64,000 bases of DNA, taken from contig NZ_RKHQ01000002.1 of the NCBI RefSeq assembly GCF_003751805.1, forward strand, positions 434,001 through 498,000, read 5' to 3'. This stretch comes from Salana multivorans. GTDB lineage: Bacteria; Actinomycetota; Actinomycetes; Actinomycetales; Beutenbergiaceae. The position numbers and the translations under genes are program-made. Shown here in pieces: positions 55,274 to 63,371 of the stretch (positions within the stretch are counted from its first letter, which is position 1; the number at the start of each line of letters is the position of its first letter). The notes beneath the pieces are model-generated. The model was not told the origin of the DNA. It made no database searches and saw only the letters and a list, made by a program, of their open reading frames with translations.

Positions 55274-56462
55274 CGAGCCAGTCGAAGGTCCGCTGGGCGG
55301 CGAGCGCCGGGGCGAGCGGCTGGCAGTGCTCGTCGGCACCCTCGCCCGCCGTGAAGGGCAGGAGCGTCGAGACGTCCGACGTCAGCTCCGCGAGGCGCTC
55401 GGACTGGCCGGGCCAGAACTGCTCGTGCTCGGGCGAGAGGATGAGCAGCGGTGTCGTGATCTGCCCCGCGACGTCCGCGACGCTGTAGCGCCGGACCTCC
55501 GCGATGGTCTCCGCGTACCCGCTCGTCCCGTACGGACGCGCCCGGAACCTCCACGTGCGCGCGATCGTGGGCGAGAACCGCATGCCGAGCGCCATCTCCC
55601 GGTCGAAGGTCTCGGTCCGGCCGGCGTCGAGCTGGCGGAGCAGCGTGTCGGGAACGTGCGTCGTCCAGGACGTCGAGACGTCGACGACACCGGGATCGGT
55701 GATCCCCGCGGCGAAGCGGTGCTCGAAGGCGAGCGCCCGCGCCACCCAGTAGCCGCCCTGGCTGATCCCGTACACGGCGATCCTCGTCGCGTCGACGCCG
55801 TCCAGCCCGGCCACCGCGTCGTAGACCGGGGTGAGGACGTTCTCCCAGTCCGGCCGGAACGACGTGCGCCGCTCGAACAGCTCGGACTGCTGCCCCGGTC
55901 CGTCGAAGACGAGGACGGCGTACCCCCGCTCGATCGCGGGCGCAACGCAGGCTGCCCAGACCGATGCGAGCGAGCCGTCGCTCCCGTTGACGGCGACGAG
56001 AGTGGCGCCCGACGGGCGTGCGGGGCGGAAGAGCCACCCGGGCAGGTGGGTGTCCTCGTACGGGATCGGCACCTCCTCGACGGCGACGGCGGTGGTCGCG
56101 AGGAAGCCCTCCCAGGCACCGCGCTGTCGGGCGAAGGTCGTCGCGAGGCGGTCGGTGTCGACGAGCGAGCTGAGCGCGTTGACCGCGACGCCGAAGTAGG
56201 CGGATGCCCGCAGGTAGGCGCCGGCCGCGCTCACGCGGTGCTCGCCCGCGGCACAGGCGACGGCGGTCGCGAACGTCCGCTCGGCGAGGCCGGCCCAGGC
56301 CTCGTACCAGCCCACGTGGTCACCCCGGCGCACGCCGGCGACGGCGGCAAGGATCTCGCCGGGGTCGCCGGCCCCGGCGGCGCACCGGCCGAGGGCGCAA
56401 CGGATCTCGTAGTCGAGGTCCGCGTCGGCGGAGAAGGGGCGGATGGACGGCTGGTGCGACAT
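55254..56462 (-). CDS. Cytoplasmic alpha/beta hydrolase, FrsA/DHPON-hydrolase-like
   Basis: Encodes 402 residues. A helical N-terminal region (about 1-125, YLRASAYFGVAVNAL) precedes the hydrolase core with NGSDGSLASVW, FDGPGQQ, the nucleophile elbow GISQGGY (Ser near 234), LLILSPEHEQFWP and a late acid/His region (GEGADEHCQP). This two-part layout is seen in FrsA-like and 2,6-dihydropseudooxynicotine hydrolase-like enzymes. The substrate is unknown. GAGAGG precedes the ATG. It overlaps the lipase gene downstream. Confidence 0.87.
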   Translation of the reverse strand: MSHQPSIRPFSADADLDYEIRCALGRCAAGAGDPGEILAAVAGVRRGDHVGWYEAWAGLAERTFATAVACAAGEHRVSAAGAYLRASAYFGVAVNALSSLVDTDRLATTFARQRGAWEGFLATTAVAVEEVPIPYEDTHLPGWLFRPARPSGATLVAVNGSDGSLASVWAACVAPAIERGYAVLVFDGPGQQSELFERRTSFRPDWENVLTPVYDAVAGLDGVDATRIAVYGISQGGYWVARALAFEHRFAAGITDPGVVDVSTSWTTHVPDTLLRQLDAGRTETFDREMALGMRFSPTIARTWRFRARPYGTSGYAETIAEVRRYSVADVAGQITTPLLILSPEHEQFWPGQSERLAELTSDVSTLLPFTAGEGADEHCQPLAPALAAQRTFDWLDERLAS

Positions 56463-56531
56463 GGTTCTCGACCTCTCGGCTGGCGGCGTGTCGGGGCACC
56501 TCCAGCCTGGCGGTCGGACGTCAGGGGGCGA

Positions 56532-56548
56532 CTGTCCGATCCGGACAG
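56532..56548. promoter_or_regulatory. 17-bp palindrome between LAL regulator and esterase genes
   Basis: CTGTCCG-ATC-CGGACAG has perfect 7-bp arms. It lies 1 base after the regulator stop and 69 bases before the esterase start (minus strand), in an 87-base gap. It could be the binding site of the upstream LuxR-type regulator or a weak terminator. Confidence 0.6.
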
Positions 56549-56549
56549 G

Positions 56550-59243
56550 TCATCCCTCGCCCGATGTCGCCCGCGCGGCCCGCACGAGCTCGTGCCGGGA
56601 GCCGACCCCGGTCTTGGCGTAGACGTTCCCCAGGTGGAACGCGACCGTGCTGCGCGTCACGTAGAGCTCCTCGGCGATCTGCGCGTAGCTGAGCCCGGCG
56701 AGCAGGAGCGCTGCGACCTCCCGCTCGCGGTCGCTGAGGCCGGACAGGAGGTCGACGGGCCTCGGCGTGCTCGCGTCGGCACCGAGCCGTGCCAGGTAGG
56801 GCTGGGCGCCGAGGCGCCGGTAGAGGCGTCGCGCCCGGGACGCCGAGGCGGTCGCGGTCGCGTCGTCGCCGGTTCGCGCCGCGACCCGAGCGAGATCGGC
56901 GTGCGCGTGCGCCCGGTACAGCGGCAGCTCGGTGTCGGGACCGGTGACGGCGGCGCGCAGGAGCTCGAGCGCCCCGGCATCGTCGCCCGTGCCCTCCGCG
57001 CGCAGCCCGATCAGCCAGGGACGTGCCCACGCGGACCAGGCCGGGACGATCATGTCCGTCTCGATCGCCACGAGGTGCGCGTCGATCTCGTCGAGCTCAC
57101 CGGCCCAGACCCGCGCGAGCGCGACGTTCAGGTGCCAGATCGCTCCGGCTGGACTCGACGGAGAGACGATCGCCGGCCCGAAGACGCTCCGCAGGTGGTC
57201 GAGCCACCCGGCACGCGCCGCGTCGTCGTCACCGGCATGGAGGCGGACGACGCCGGCCTGGACGTGGACGGCGATGGCCTCGTGCCAGGGAAGGTCGCGC
57301 ACCACCGACTCGGACTCGGCGAGGAGCTCGTCCGCACGCGCGTCGCCGCGGACCGCCGGCACCAGGGGCAACGCGGCCTGCACGATCGGGTGCGGGCGTT
57401 CCGGAGCGAGATCGAGCGCCGCCTGGAACTCGACGGCGGCGCGGTCGAGCTCGCCGTCCAGCCAGAGGGTGAAGGCGTAGAGCGCATGGTTCGCGCCGCT
57501 CCCGGCGTCGACCCGCCCGCCGCGGATGCGGGACACGACCTCGCCGAGATCGCGCCGTCCCTCGGCGGCGAAGCCGCACAGGGCGTACACGGCGCCGCGC
57601 CAGGCGAGCTTGTCGGTGTCCGCCAGTCGGGTCTCACCGGCAGCCGTCGGAACCGCGTCGAAGTCGCGCTGGACATGATCGAAGTCGAGCTCGCGGGCCG
57701 CGACCTGGCCCGCCGTCCGCAGGTAGTACCCGCGCAGGGCGTGGTCGTCCGGCACGCCGGGTGGAAGGGAGTCGAGCACGGCGGCGATCCGGTCCGTCGG
57801 GTAGCCCGACACCAGCATCGTCCAGGCCCGCAGGACGAGGAGGCGCGAGCGGGTGCGCTCGTCCGCCCGCTCGACGACGCCGGTCGGCACGGCCTCCAGC
57901 GCTCGACGGGCGTCGGCGACCCGGTTCTCCACCACGAGCAGCCAGGCCAGCACGACGGTGCGCAGCGCGGCATCCCTCGCCCAGCCGATCTCGGAGAGGC
58001 GACCGCGCACCGCCTGCGTGTCCAGAGCGAGCACGGTGGCCAGCTGGGCCTCCAGCCAGGCGCGCTCGCGACGATCGGCGCTCCGCGCCACGCGAGACGC
58101 CCAGAGCAGGAGCTGGGCCTCCCCGCGGTAGTCCGACTCCGCGTGCGCCGCGGCGGCGGCGGCCTCGAGCCGGTCGGCGAGCCCGTCGTCGCGGTCCTCC
58201 GCCGCCGCGACGGCGTGCTCGAGGCGGCGCATCGGGGAGGAGAGCGACTCCGCCGCGCGGTGGTGCAGCTCGCGCCGCTCGGCCGCGGGGGTCGACTGGT
58301 AGACCGCGGCCCTGACGAGGGAGTGGACGATGCGCACCCGCGACAGCTGCGCCTCCTCCTCCACCACGAGCAGCCCGTCCTCGACGAGGAGGTCGAGGGC
58401 CGCGAGCGGGTGGGGGAGCCCGGCGACGGCCGCGGCGTCGAAGCGGTCGACCCACGACGCCCCCACGACGGCTACCGCTCGCAGCAACCGGGTGGCATCC
58501 GTGTCCATCGCGGTGAGTCGTGCGGTCAGCTCGAGTGCCACGTCCTCGGGCGCCGGGAGGTTGGGCATGGCGGCGAGCGCATCGAGCTGGTACTCGGACG
58601 CGAGGGCCCGCAGGTGCATCGGGTTGCCGCCGGTGTGCTCCCGCAGCCGGTGGACCAGCGTCGGTGCCGGCTCCTTCCCCGTCGCTCGGCGCAGCAGCTC
58701 CGCGGTCTCGGTGTCGTCGAGGCCGTCGAGCGTGAGCACGGTCGCGGCGCCGGCGTCGTGGCGGTGACGCTGCCAGGCTCGGTGCTCACCCCGGGCGAAC
58801 GGCCGTGACGCGACGACGACGAGCAGCCGGTCCCCGGAGAGCCGGGACAGCACCAGCCGGAGCGCATCGAGCGACTCGTCGTCCGCCCACTGCGCGTCGT
58901 CGATCATGAGCAGGAGCGGGTCGCCGCGGCTCTCGTCGTCGAGCAGGCGGCGGAGCGACTGGGCGGCGACGGCGGGGTGGTGGGGCCGACCGTCGTCCGC
59001 GACGACCCGGGGAACACCGAGCTGCTCGAGGACGCCGTAGGCCGGGCGGTAGGGGGTCTCGGCAGCGGTGGTCGCCAGGACGCGAAAGTCCGGGGCGAGG
59101 TCGGGCAGAGCGCGCAGGTGGCTGGTCTTGCCCGTGCCGGCGGCGCCCTCGACGCACACCAGCCGCGGACGGCCGGCGCGCGCGTCGCGGATGGCCCGTC
59201 CGAGAAGCTCCGCGCGATCGGGTCGGACAGCGAGCACGGGCAT
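56550..59243 (-). CDS. LAL-type LuxR-family regulator with ATPase domain
   Basis: Encodes 897 residues, typical of large ATP-binding LuxR regulators (MalT-like). An N-terminal STAND/AAA_16 ATPase carries Walker A GAAGTGKT (33-40) and Walker B LLLMIDDAQWAD (about 110-121). A long helical repeat region (about 330-820) follows. The C-terminal LuxR helix-turn-helix is LSDREREVAALLLAGLSYAQ to the end (about 832-897). Such proteins are activators triggered by ligand and ATP. GAAAGGCG precedes the ATG; the longer open frame is a shadow. It likely activates the two hydrolase genes downstream. Confidence 0.93.
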   Translation of the reverse strand: MPVLAVRPDRAELLGRAIRDARAGRPRLVCVEGAAGTGKTSHLRALPDLAPDFRVLATTAAETPYRPAYGVLEQLGVPRVVADDGRPHHPAVAAQSLRRLLDDESRGDPLLLMIDDAQWADDESLDALRLVLSRLSGDRLLVVVASRPFARGEHRAWQRHRHDAGAATVLTLDGLDDTETAELLRRATGKEPAPTLVHRLREHTGGNPMHLRALASEYQLDALAAMPNLPAPEDVALELTARLTAMDTDATRLLRAVAVVGASWVDRFDAAAVAGLPHPLAALDLLVEDGLLVVEEEAQLSRVRIVHSLVRAAVYQSTPAAERRELHHRAAESLSSPMRRLEHAVAAAEDRDDGLADRLEAAAAAAHAESDYRGEAQLLLWASRVARSADRRERAWLEAQLATVLALDTQAVRGRLSEIGWARDAALRTVVLAWLLVVENRVADARRALEAVPTGVVERADERTRSRLLVLRAWTMLVSGYPTDRIAAVLDSLPPGVPDDHALRGYYLRTAGQVAARELDFDHVQRDFDAVPTAAGETRLADTDKLAWRGAVYALCGFAAEGRRDLGEVVSRIRGGRVDAGSGANHALYAFTLWLDGELDRAAVEFQAALDLAPERPHPIVQAALPLVPAVRGDARADELLAESESVVRDLPWHEAIAVHVQAGVVRLHAGDDDAARAGWLDHLRSVFGPAIVSPSSPAGAIWHLNVALARVWAGELDEIDAHLVAIETDMIVPAWSAWARPWLIGLRAEGTGDDAGALELLRAAVTGPDTELPLYRAHAHADLARVAARTGDDATATASASRARRLYRRLGAQPYLARLGADASTPRPVDLLSGLSDREREVAALLLAGLSYAQIAEELYVTRSTVAFHLGNVYAKTGVGSRHELVRAARATSGEG

Positions 59244-59348
59244 CGCCTTTCGGCAGCGGTGGTGCGCACACTGTGACGGATGCGAGCCGAGGCCGCAAGG
59301 CCCAGCCGGTCCCGCGCCACGGGTCTGTCGCGCGGGCCGCACGCGGCA

Positions 59349-59364
59349 TAGGGTCGGCGGCATG
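59349..59364 (+). promoter_or_regulatory. Likely leaderless promoter of the DUF2277 gene
   Basis: TAGGGT (59349-59354) is followed by exactly 7 bases and the ATG at 59362. No ribosome site is present. Confidence 0.6.
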
Positions 59365-59649
59365 TGCCGCAGCATCCACACCCTGCACAACTTCGAGCCG
59401 GCCGCCACCTCCGACGAGGTGCACGCCGCCGCCCTCCAGTACGTCCGGAAGATCGCGGGGACCACCCGGCCCTCGCGAGCGAACCAGGACGTCTTCGACC
59501 GCGCGGTCGCCGCGATCGAGGCGGTGACGCAGGAGCTCCTCGACGGCCTCGTCACGACGGCCCCGGCCAACGATCGCGAGACCGAGGCGGCCAAGGCACG
59601 CGAGCGCGCCGTCCGCTCCGGGCGGTACGCGACCGTCGCCGGCGGCTGA
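59362..59649 (+). CDS. DUF2277 family protein
   Basis: Encodes 95 residues that match DUF2277 from the first residues: MCRSIHTLHNFEP, HAAALQYVRKIAG, RANQDVF and LLDGLVTTAPANDRETEAAKAR. The family is small, soluble, widespread in bacteria and without known function; the invariant-looking MCR start is present. The ATG is set by that motif and by the leaderless box. It is divergent from the LAL regulator with a 118-base gap and convergent with the WYL regulator. Confidence 0.93.
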   Translation: MCRSIHTLHNFEPAATSDEVHAAALQYVRKIAGTTRPSRANQDVFDRAVAAIEAVTQELLDGLVTTAPANDRETEAAKARERAVRSGRYATVAGG

Positions 59650-59673
59650 CTCGCGGGCCGACCCGGCGGCCGA

Positions 59674-60690
59674 TCAGCTCGGTCGGCGCCGTCCGGACGA
59701 CGGGGTGTCCGCCAGTGTCTCCGGCGCGCGGTCGAGCGCCCGAAGCATGCGCTCCAGCGTCTCGCGCAGCAGCGAGCGCTCCGGCTCCGCGAGGTCCGTC
59801 GTGTACTCGACGCCCTCGGGCACCCACGACATGCCGAACATCGTCTCCCGAAAGGTCGCGCCCCCGACGGGCCAGCGCGTGCGGTCGGGGCCGACGGGCT
59901 CGGCCCCCTCGGCCCACCGGCCGAACCAGGCGCGCATGCGCTCGATCGGCAGGTCCATGACGACATCGCCCTCGCCGGGCGTGCGAACCCACTTGCTGGC
60001 GACGAGGACCAGCTCCTCGACCATCTCGGGGGTCAGCTCGTGCGGCGTGAACGGCGCCCGGAGGTTCTCCAGGCTGGCGAGCCGGTCGACCCGGAACGTC
60101 CGCCAGTCCCCGCGGTCGAGGTCCCAGCACAGGAGGTACCACCGTCGGTTGACCGGCGCGAGCACGTGCGGTTCCACGTGGCGACGGGTGAGCACACCGG
60201 CCCCGTCCGTGTACGCGAACCGGACGCGCTCGTGGTCGCGGCAGGCAAGGGCCAGCTCCCCGAGCAGCCCCGAGGGCACGGCAGCGCCCGCCGACGCGCC
60301 GGGCGGGTGGACCGCCTCAGCGAGGGCCGACACGCGGCGGCGCAGCCGGGACGGGAGAACGGTCTCGAGCTTGGCCAGGGCCGTGAGCGTCGTCTCGGGC
60401 TCGGCGACGAGACGCTGCATGGCGGCGACGCGCAGCCCGATCGCCATCGCGACGGCCTCGTCGTCCGTCAGCAGGAGCGGGGGAAGGGCGCGGCCCGCCT
60501 CCAGCCGATAGCCGCCCGCGATGCCCGGGACGGACTCGACCCGGTAGCCGAGGTCGCGCAGCCGCTCGACGTCGCGCCGGACGGTTCGCTCGGTCACGCG
60601 CAGCCGCGCGGCGAGCTCCGGCCCCGGCCAGTGCCGGTGGGTCTGCAGGAGGTTCAGCAGCGCGAGCGCCCGCGCCGTCGTCTCGGACAT
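59674..60690 (-). CDS. YafY-type HTH/WYL-domain transcriptional regulator
   Basis: Encodes 338 residues. The N-terminal HTH_11 domain (residues 1-62, LLNLLQTHRHWPGPELAARL, VTERTVRRDVERLRDLGY) is followed by a linker and the WYL ligand-sensing domain (about 145-225, with RRWYLLCWD) and a C-terminal WCX region. WYL regulators respond to small molecules or nucleic acids. It is divergent from the ABC exporter genes and separated by 62 bases that contain an inverted repeat, so it probably controls the exporter and itself. Confidence 0.92.
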   Translation of the reverse strand: MSETTARALALLNLLQTHRHWPGPELAARLRVTERTVRRDVERLRDLGYRVESVPGIAGGYRLEAGRALPPLLLTDDEAVAMAIGLRVAAMQRLVAEPETTLTALAKLETVLPSRLRRRVSALAEAVHPPGASAGAAVPSGLLGELALACRDHERVRFAYTDGAGVLTRRHVEPHVLAPVNRRWYLLCWDLDRGDWRTFRVDRLASLENLRAPFTPHELTPEMVEELVLVASKWVRTPGEGDVVMDLPIERMRAWFGRWAEGAEPVGPDRTRWPVGGATFRETMFGMSWVPEGVEYTTDLAEPERSLLRETLERMLRALDRAPETLADTPSSGRRRPS

Positions 60691-60713
60691 GCGGCCAGCC
60701 TGTCACCGATCGA

Positions 60714-60755
60714 GGACAGAAGCTGTCCGGGTCTGTCCCTAGCGTGGTCCGCATG
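60714..60755 (+). promoter_or_regulatory. WYL-regulator operator and leaderless exporter promoter
   Basis: GGACAG-AAG-CTGTCC (60714-60728) is a perfect 6-bp inverted repeat, and a third CTGTCC lies at 60733-60738, exactly 10 bases after the second. TAGCGT (60740-60745) follows, with 7 bases to the ATG at 60753, the leaderless pattern. The repeats cover the -35 position. Confidence 0.65.
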
Positions 60756-61772
60756 AGACACGAACCGATCATCGAGGCGCGCGGACTGACCAAGCGCTTC
60801 ACCGTCGACAGGGCCGCGGTCGAGGCCGTCACCGACCTCAGCTTCGAGGTCCTGCCGGGCGAGCTCGTGGCGTTCCTCGGCCCCAACGGCGCCGGCAAGT
60901 CCACCAGCCTGCGGATGCTCACCACCCTCGTCCCGCCGACGTCGGGCACGGCCCGCGTCGCCGGTCACGACATCCTGACGGCGCCGGCCGCGGTCCGCCG
61001 GAGCATCGGCTACGTCGGCCAGCTCACGAGCGGGAGCTTCGCCCAGCGCGTGCGCGACGAGCTGCTCAGCCAGGGCGCCTTCTACGGGCTGACCCGGGCG
61101 CACGCCCGGCGCCGTGCGGAGGAGCTGATCGAGTCGCTCGACCTCGCCCCGTTCGCGACGCGCACGGTCCAGCAGCTCTCTGGCGGCCAGAAGCGACGCC
61201 TCGACGTCGCGCTCGGGCTGATGCACGCGCCGCGGCTGCTCTTCCTCGACGAGCCCTCGACCGGGCTGGACCCGCAGAGCCGCGCCAACCTGTGGCAGCA
61301 CATCGTCGACCTGCGCGAGACCCACGGCACCACCGTCTTCCTCACGACGCACTACCTGGAGGAGGCGGACCGGTACGCCGAGCGCGTCATGGTGATCGAC
61401 CGCGGCCGGGTCATCGCCGACGACACGGCGGCCGCGCTGAAGTCGGAGCTGGCGGGCGACGTCGTCACGCTGACCTTCGGGACGGCGGAGGACGCGACCG
61501 CGGCCGCCGGGCCGCTCCGGCGGCTGGCCGGGCGCGACGTCCGCATCGTCGACGAGCGCTCGCTCGTGCTCACGACGCCGGACGGCGACCGCCTGCTGCC
61601 CGCGGCCGTGCGGGAGCTCGACGCCGCCGGCCTGCGGGTCGAGCGCGCCACCGGCGTGCCGCCGACGCTCGACGACGTGTTCCTCGCCCTCACCGGGCGC
61701 ACCCTGCGCGAGGCCCAGGCCGTCGCGGAGGACTCCACCGCCACCCCGACCCCGGAAGGGACGCCCCGATGA
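60753..61772 (+). CDS. ABC exporter ATPase, daunorubicin-resistance (DrrA) type
   Basis: Encodes 339 residues. Walker A is GPNGAGKST (43-51), the Q-loop is near YVGQLTSGSF, the signature LSGGQKRR, Walker B LLFLDEPSTGLD and the H-loop TTHYLEEAD. A C-terminal domain of about 90 residues, as in DrrA, follows (VERATGVPPTLDDVFLALTG). It powers export of a drug-like or lipid substrate with the permease encoded next. The ATG is set by the leaderless box; a GTG three codons earlier overlaps the -10. The stop overlaps the permease start. Confidence 0.94.
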   Translation: MRHEPIIEARGLTKRFTVDRAAVEAVTDLSFEVLPGELVAFLGPNGAGKSTSLRMLTTLVPPTSGTARVAGHDILTAPAAVRRSIGYVGQLTSGSFAQRVRDELLSQGAFYGLTRAHARRRAEELIESLDLAPFATRTVQQLSGGQKRRLDVALGLMHAPRLLFLDEPSTGLDPQSRANLWQHIVDLRETHGTTVFLTTHYLEEADRYAERVMVIDRGRVIADDTAAALKSELAGDVVTLTFGTAEDATAAAGPLRRLAGRDVRIVDERSLVLTTPDGDRLLPAAVRELDAAGLRVERATGVPPTLDDVFLALTGRTLREAQAVAEDSTATPTPEGTPR

Positions 61773-62578
61773 CCACCACCGAGAAGAGCGCGGCCGAGAC
61801 CGCACCGACGACGGGCGCACCGCGCGGCGGCGTCGCCCGCGACGTCTGGAACGTCCTCACCCGCGAGCTGAGGCCGGTCGTCCGCGACCCGTTCACGCTC
61901 ATCTTCAGCCTGGTCCAGCCCCTCGTGTTCCTCGGGCTGTTCGCGCCGCTGCTCGTCGGCCAGTCCGGTGAGCCGACGGGGGAGACGCTGCGCTGGTTCG
62001 TGCCCGGCGTCCTCGTCATGATCGTCCTGTTCGGGACCGGCGCGGTCGGCTCCAACCTCCAGTACGAGATGATGACGGGCTCGCACGAGCGGACGCTCGT
62101 CGCCCCGCTGTCGCGCTCCTCGCTGCTGGTCGGGCGCGCGCTCAAGGAGGTCGCGCCGATCATCGTGCAGGCGCTCCTCATCGTCGCGATCTCGATCCCG
62201 TTCGGGTTCACGCCCGACCCCGTCGGCCTCGTCGTCGGGCTCGCCCTGCTGGCGGTGTTCAGCGTCGGCCTCGGCTCGCTCTCCTACGCGCTCGCGCTGG
62301 CGACGAAGAACCGGGAGTGGCTGTTCTGGGGTGTGCAGCAGACGCTCATCTTCCCGCTGCTCATCCTGTCCGGCATGCTGCTCCCGCTCGACGCGGGTCC
62401 GAGCTGGATGCGCGCCGTCGCGACCGTCAACCCGGTGAGCTGGGTGGTGCAGGCCGAGCGCGCGCTCCTGGCCGGCGACCTCGGCGCCGGCGCGGTCCTG
62501 TGGGGCTGGGTCTCCGCGCTCGTGCTCGCGGCCGCCGGTCTCGCCGTCGGCATCCGCGCCATGCGCCGCTCGAGCTGA
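61769..62578 (+). CDS. ABC-2 type exporter permease, DrrB type
   Basis: Encodes 269 residues with six predicted helices; the ABC-2 pattern includes VRDPFTLIFSLVQPLVFLGLF in helix 1 and LIFPLLILSGMLLPLDAGPSWM (residues about 196-217) typical of DrrB-like proteins. The ATG overlaps the ATPase stop (ATGA) with GGAAGGG upstream. It forms the membrane half of the exporter. The substrate is unknown; homologues confer resistance to self-made or external antibiotics. Confidence 0.93.
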   Translation: MTTTEKSAAETAPTTGAPRGGVARDVWNVLTRELRPVVRDPFTLIFSLVQPLVFLGLFAPLLVGQSGEPTGETLRWFVPGVLVMIVLFGTGAVGSNLQYEMMTGSHERTLVAPLSRSSLLVGRALKEVAPIIVQALLIVAISIPFGFTPDPVGLVVGLALLAVFSVGLGSLSYALALATKNREWLFWGVQQTLIFPLLILSGMLLPLDAGPSWMRAVATVNPVSWVVQAERALLAGDLGAGAVLWGWVSALVLAAAGLAVGIRAMRRSS

Positions 62579-62621
62579 GATCTGCTGGGAACCGGGGCGG
62601 GCGGCGTGCCAGAATCCCCGC

Positions 62622-63371
62622 ATGGCGATCATCCCTCCCGGCGCGTTCGGCGGCTCCGGCGACGAGCAGGCACCCGCGCCATCGTTCGGCGTCCTCCTCG
62701 TCCGGGTCGATGGCGACGTCACGCACGAGTCGGTCGTCGAGGCCCTCACGTCGGCGCGCTTCACGGGCTGGGTCTCGCCGGAGGTTCCCGTCGAGGGTGA
62801 CGACCCGGGCGACGCGCCCGTCCCGGTCTGGACGGTGGCCGTCCCCGAGACGCCGCTCGGCCACGTCGCGGGGGAGCGGACGACGCTGCACGAGCTCGCC
62901 GCCTCCCTCGCCGCGACGCTGGACGGCGACGCGATCGCGATGGTGAACCGCCGCGAGCAGCTCCTCACGCTCACGGCCGACCGCGCGGGCGAGCGGTGGG
63001 TCGACTACGTGTCCGACGCGCACCTCGCCCGCCCGGACGACGAGTTCGCCTGGGGACCCGAGGGCGCCTACGGCGCGGGAGCCCTGGCCCGCCTGTGCGG
63101 GCGGCCCGAGGCGGAGGAGTCCGTCTACGAGCTGCTGAGCGAGGACGAGGGCGACGACGTCAACGAGTCCGAGCGGATCGTCGCGCTCGGCCGGCTCCTG
63201 GGCTGGCCGCACTGGCTCGTCTCGGTCGGCGGCCTGCCCAAGCGGGTGTTCCGCGGGCCGGACGTCAAGGACTTCCTGCGCCTGCGCGCGGGCGCCACGG
63301 GCATCGGCGGCCGCGTCAAGGGCCGGCTCACCAAGGTCAAGCGGCGCAGCGACCTCACGCAGGGCGGCTGA
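62622..63371 (+). CDS. Soluble protein of unknown function
   Basis: Encodes 249 residues; the family is not recognised. There are no membrane segments. The N-terminal 150 residues look alpha/beta (FGVLLVRVDGDVTHESVVEAL, RTTLHELAASLAATLDGDAI), and a C-terminal part has GRLLGWPHWLVSVGG and a basic tail (GRVKGRLTKVKRR). The ATG follows a CAGAAT box by 6 bases, so it may be leaderless. The stop overlaps the next start by one base (TGATG). Confidence 0.7.
   Translation: MAIIPPGAFGGSGDEQAPAPSFGVLLVRVDGDVTHESVVEALTSARFTGWVSPEVPVEGDDPGDAPVPVWTVAVPETPLGHVAGERTTLHELAASLAATLDGDAIAMVNRREQLLTLTADRAGERWVDYVSDAHLARPDDEFAWGPEGAYGAGALARLCGRPEAEESVYELLSEDEGDDVNESERIVALGRLLGWPHWLVSVGGLPKRVFRGPDVKDFLRLRAGATGIGGRVKGRLTKVKRRSDLTQGG

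Noticed and set aside
55128-58808. 1226-codon plus-strand open frame
   Set aside because: It is antisense to the esterase and LAL regulator genes, with composition typical of a shadow frame.
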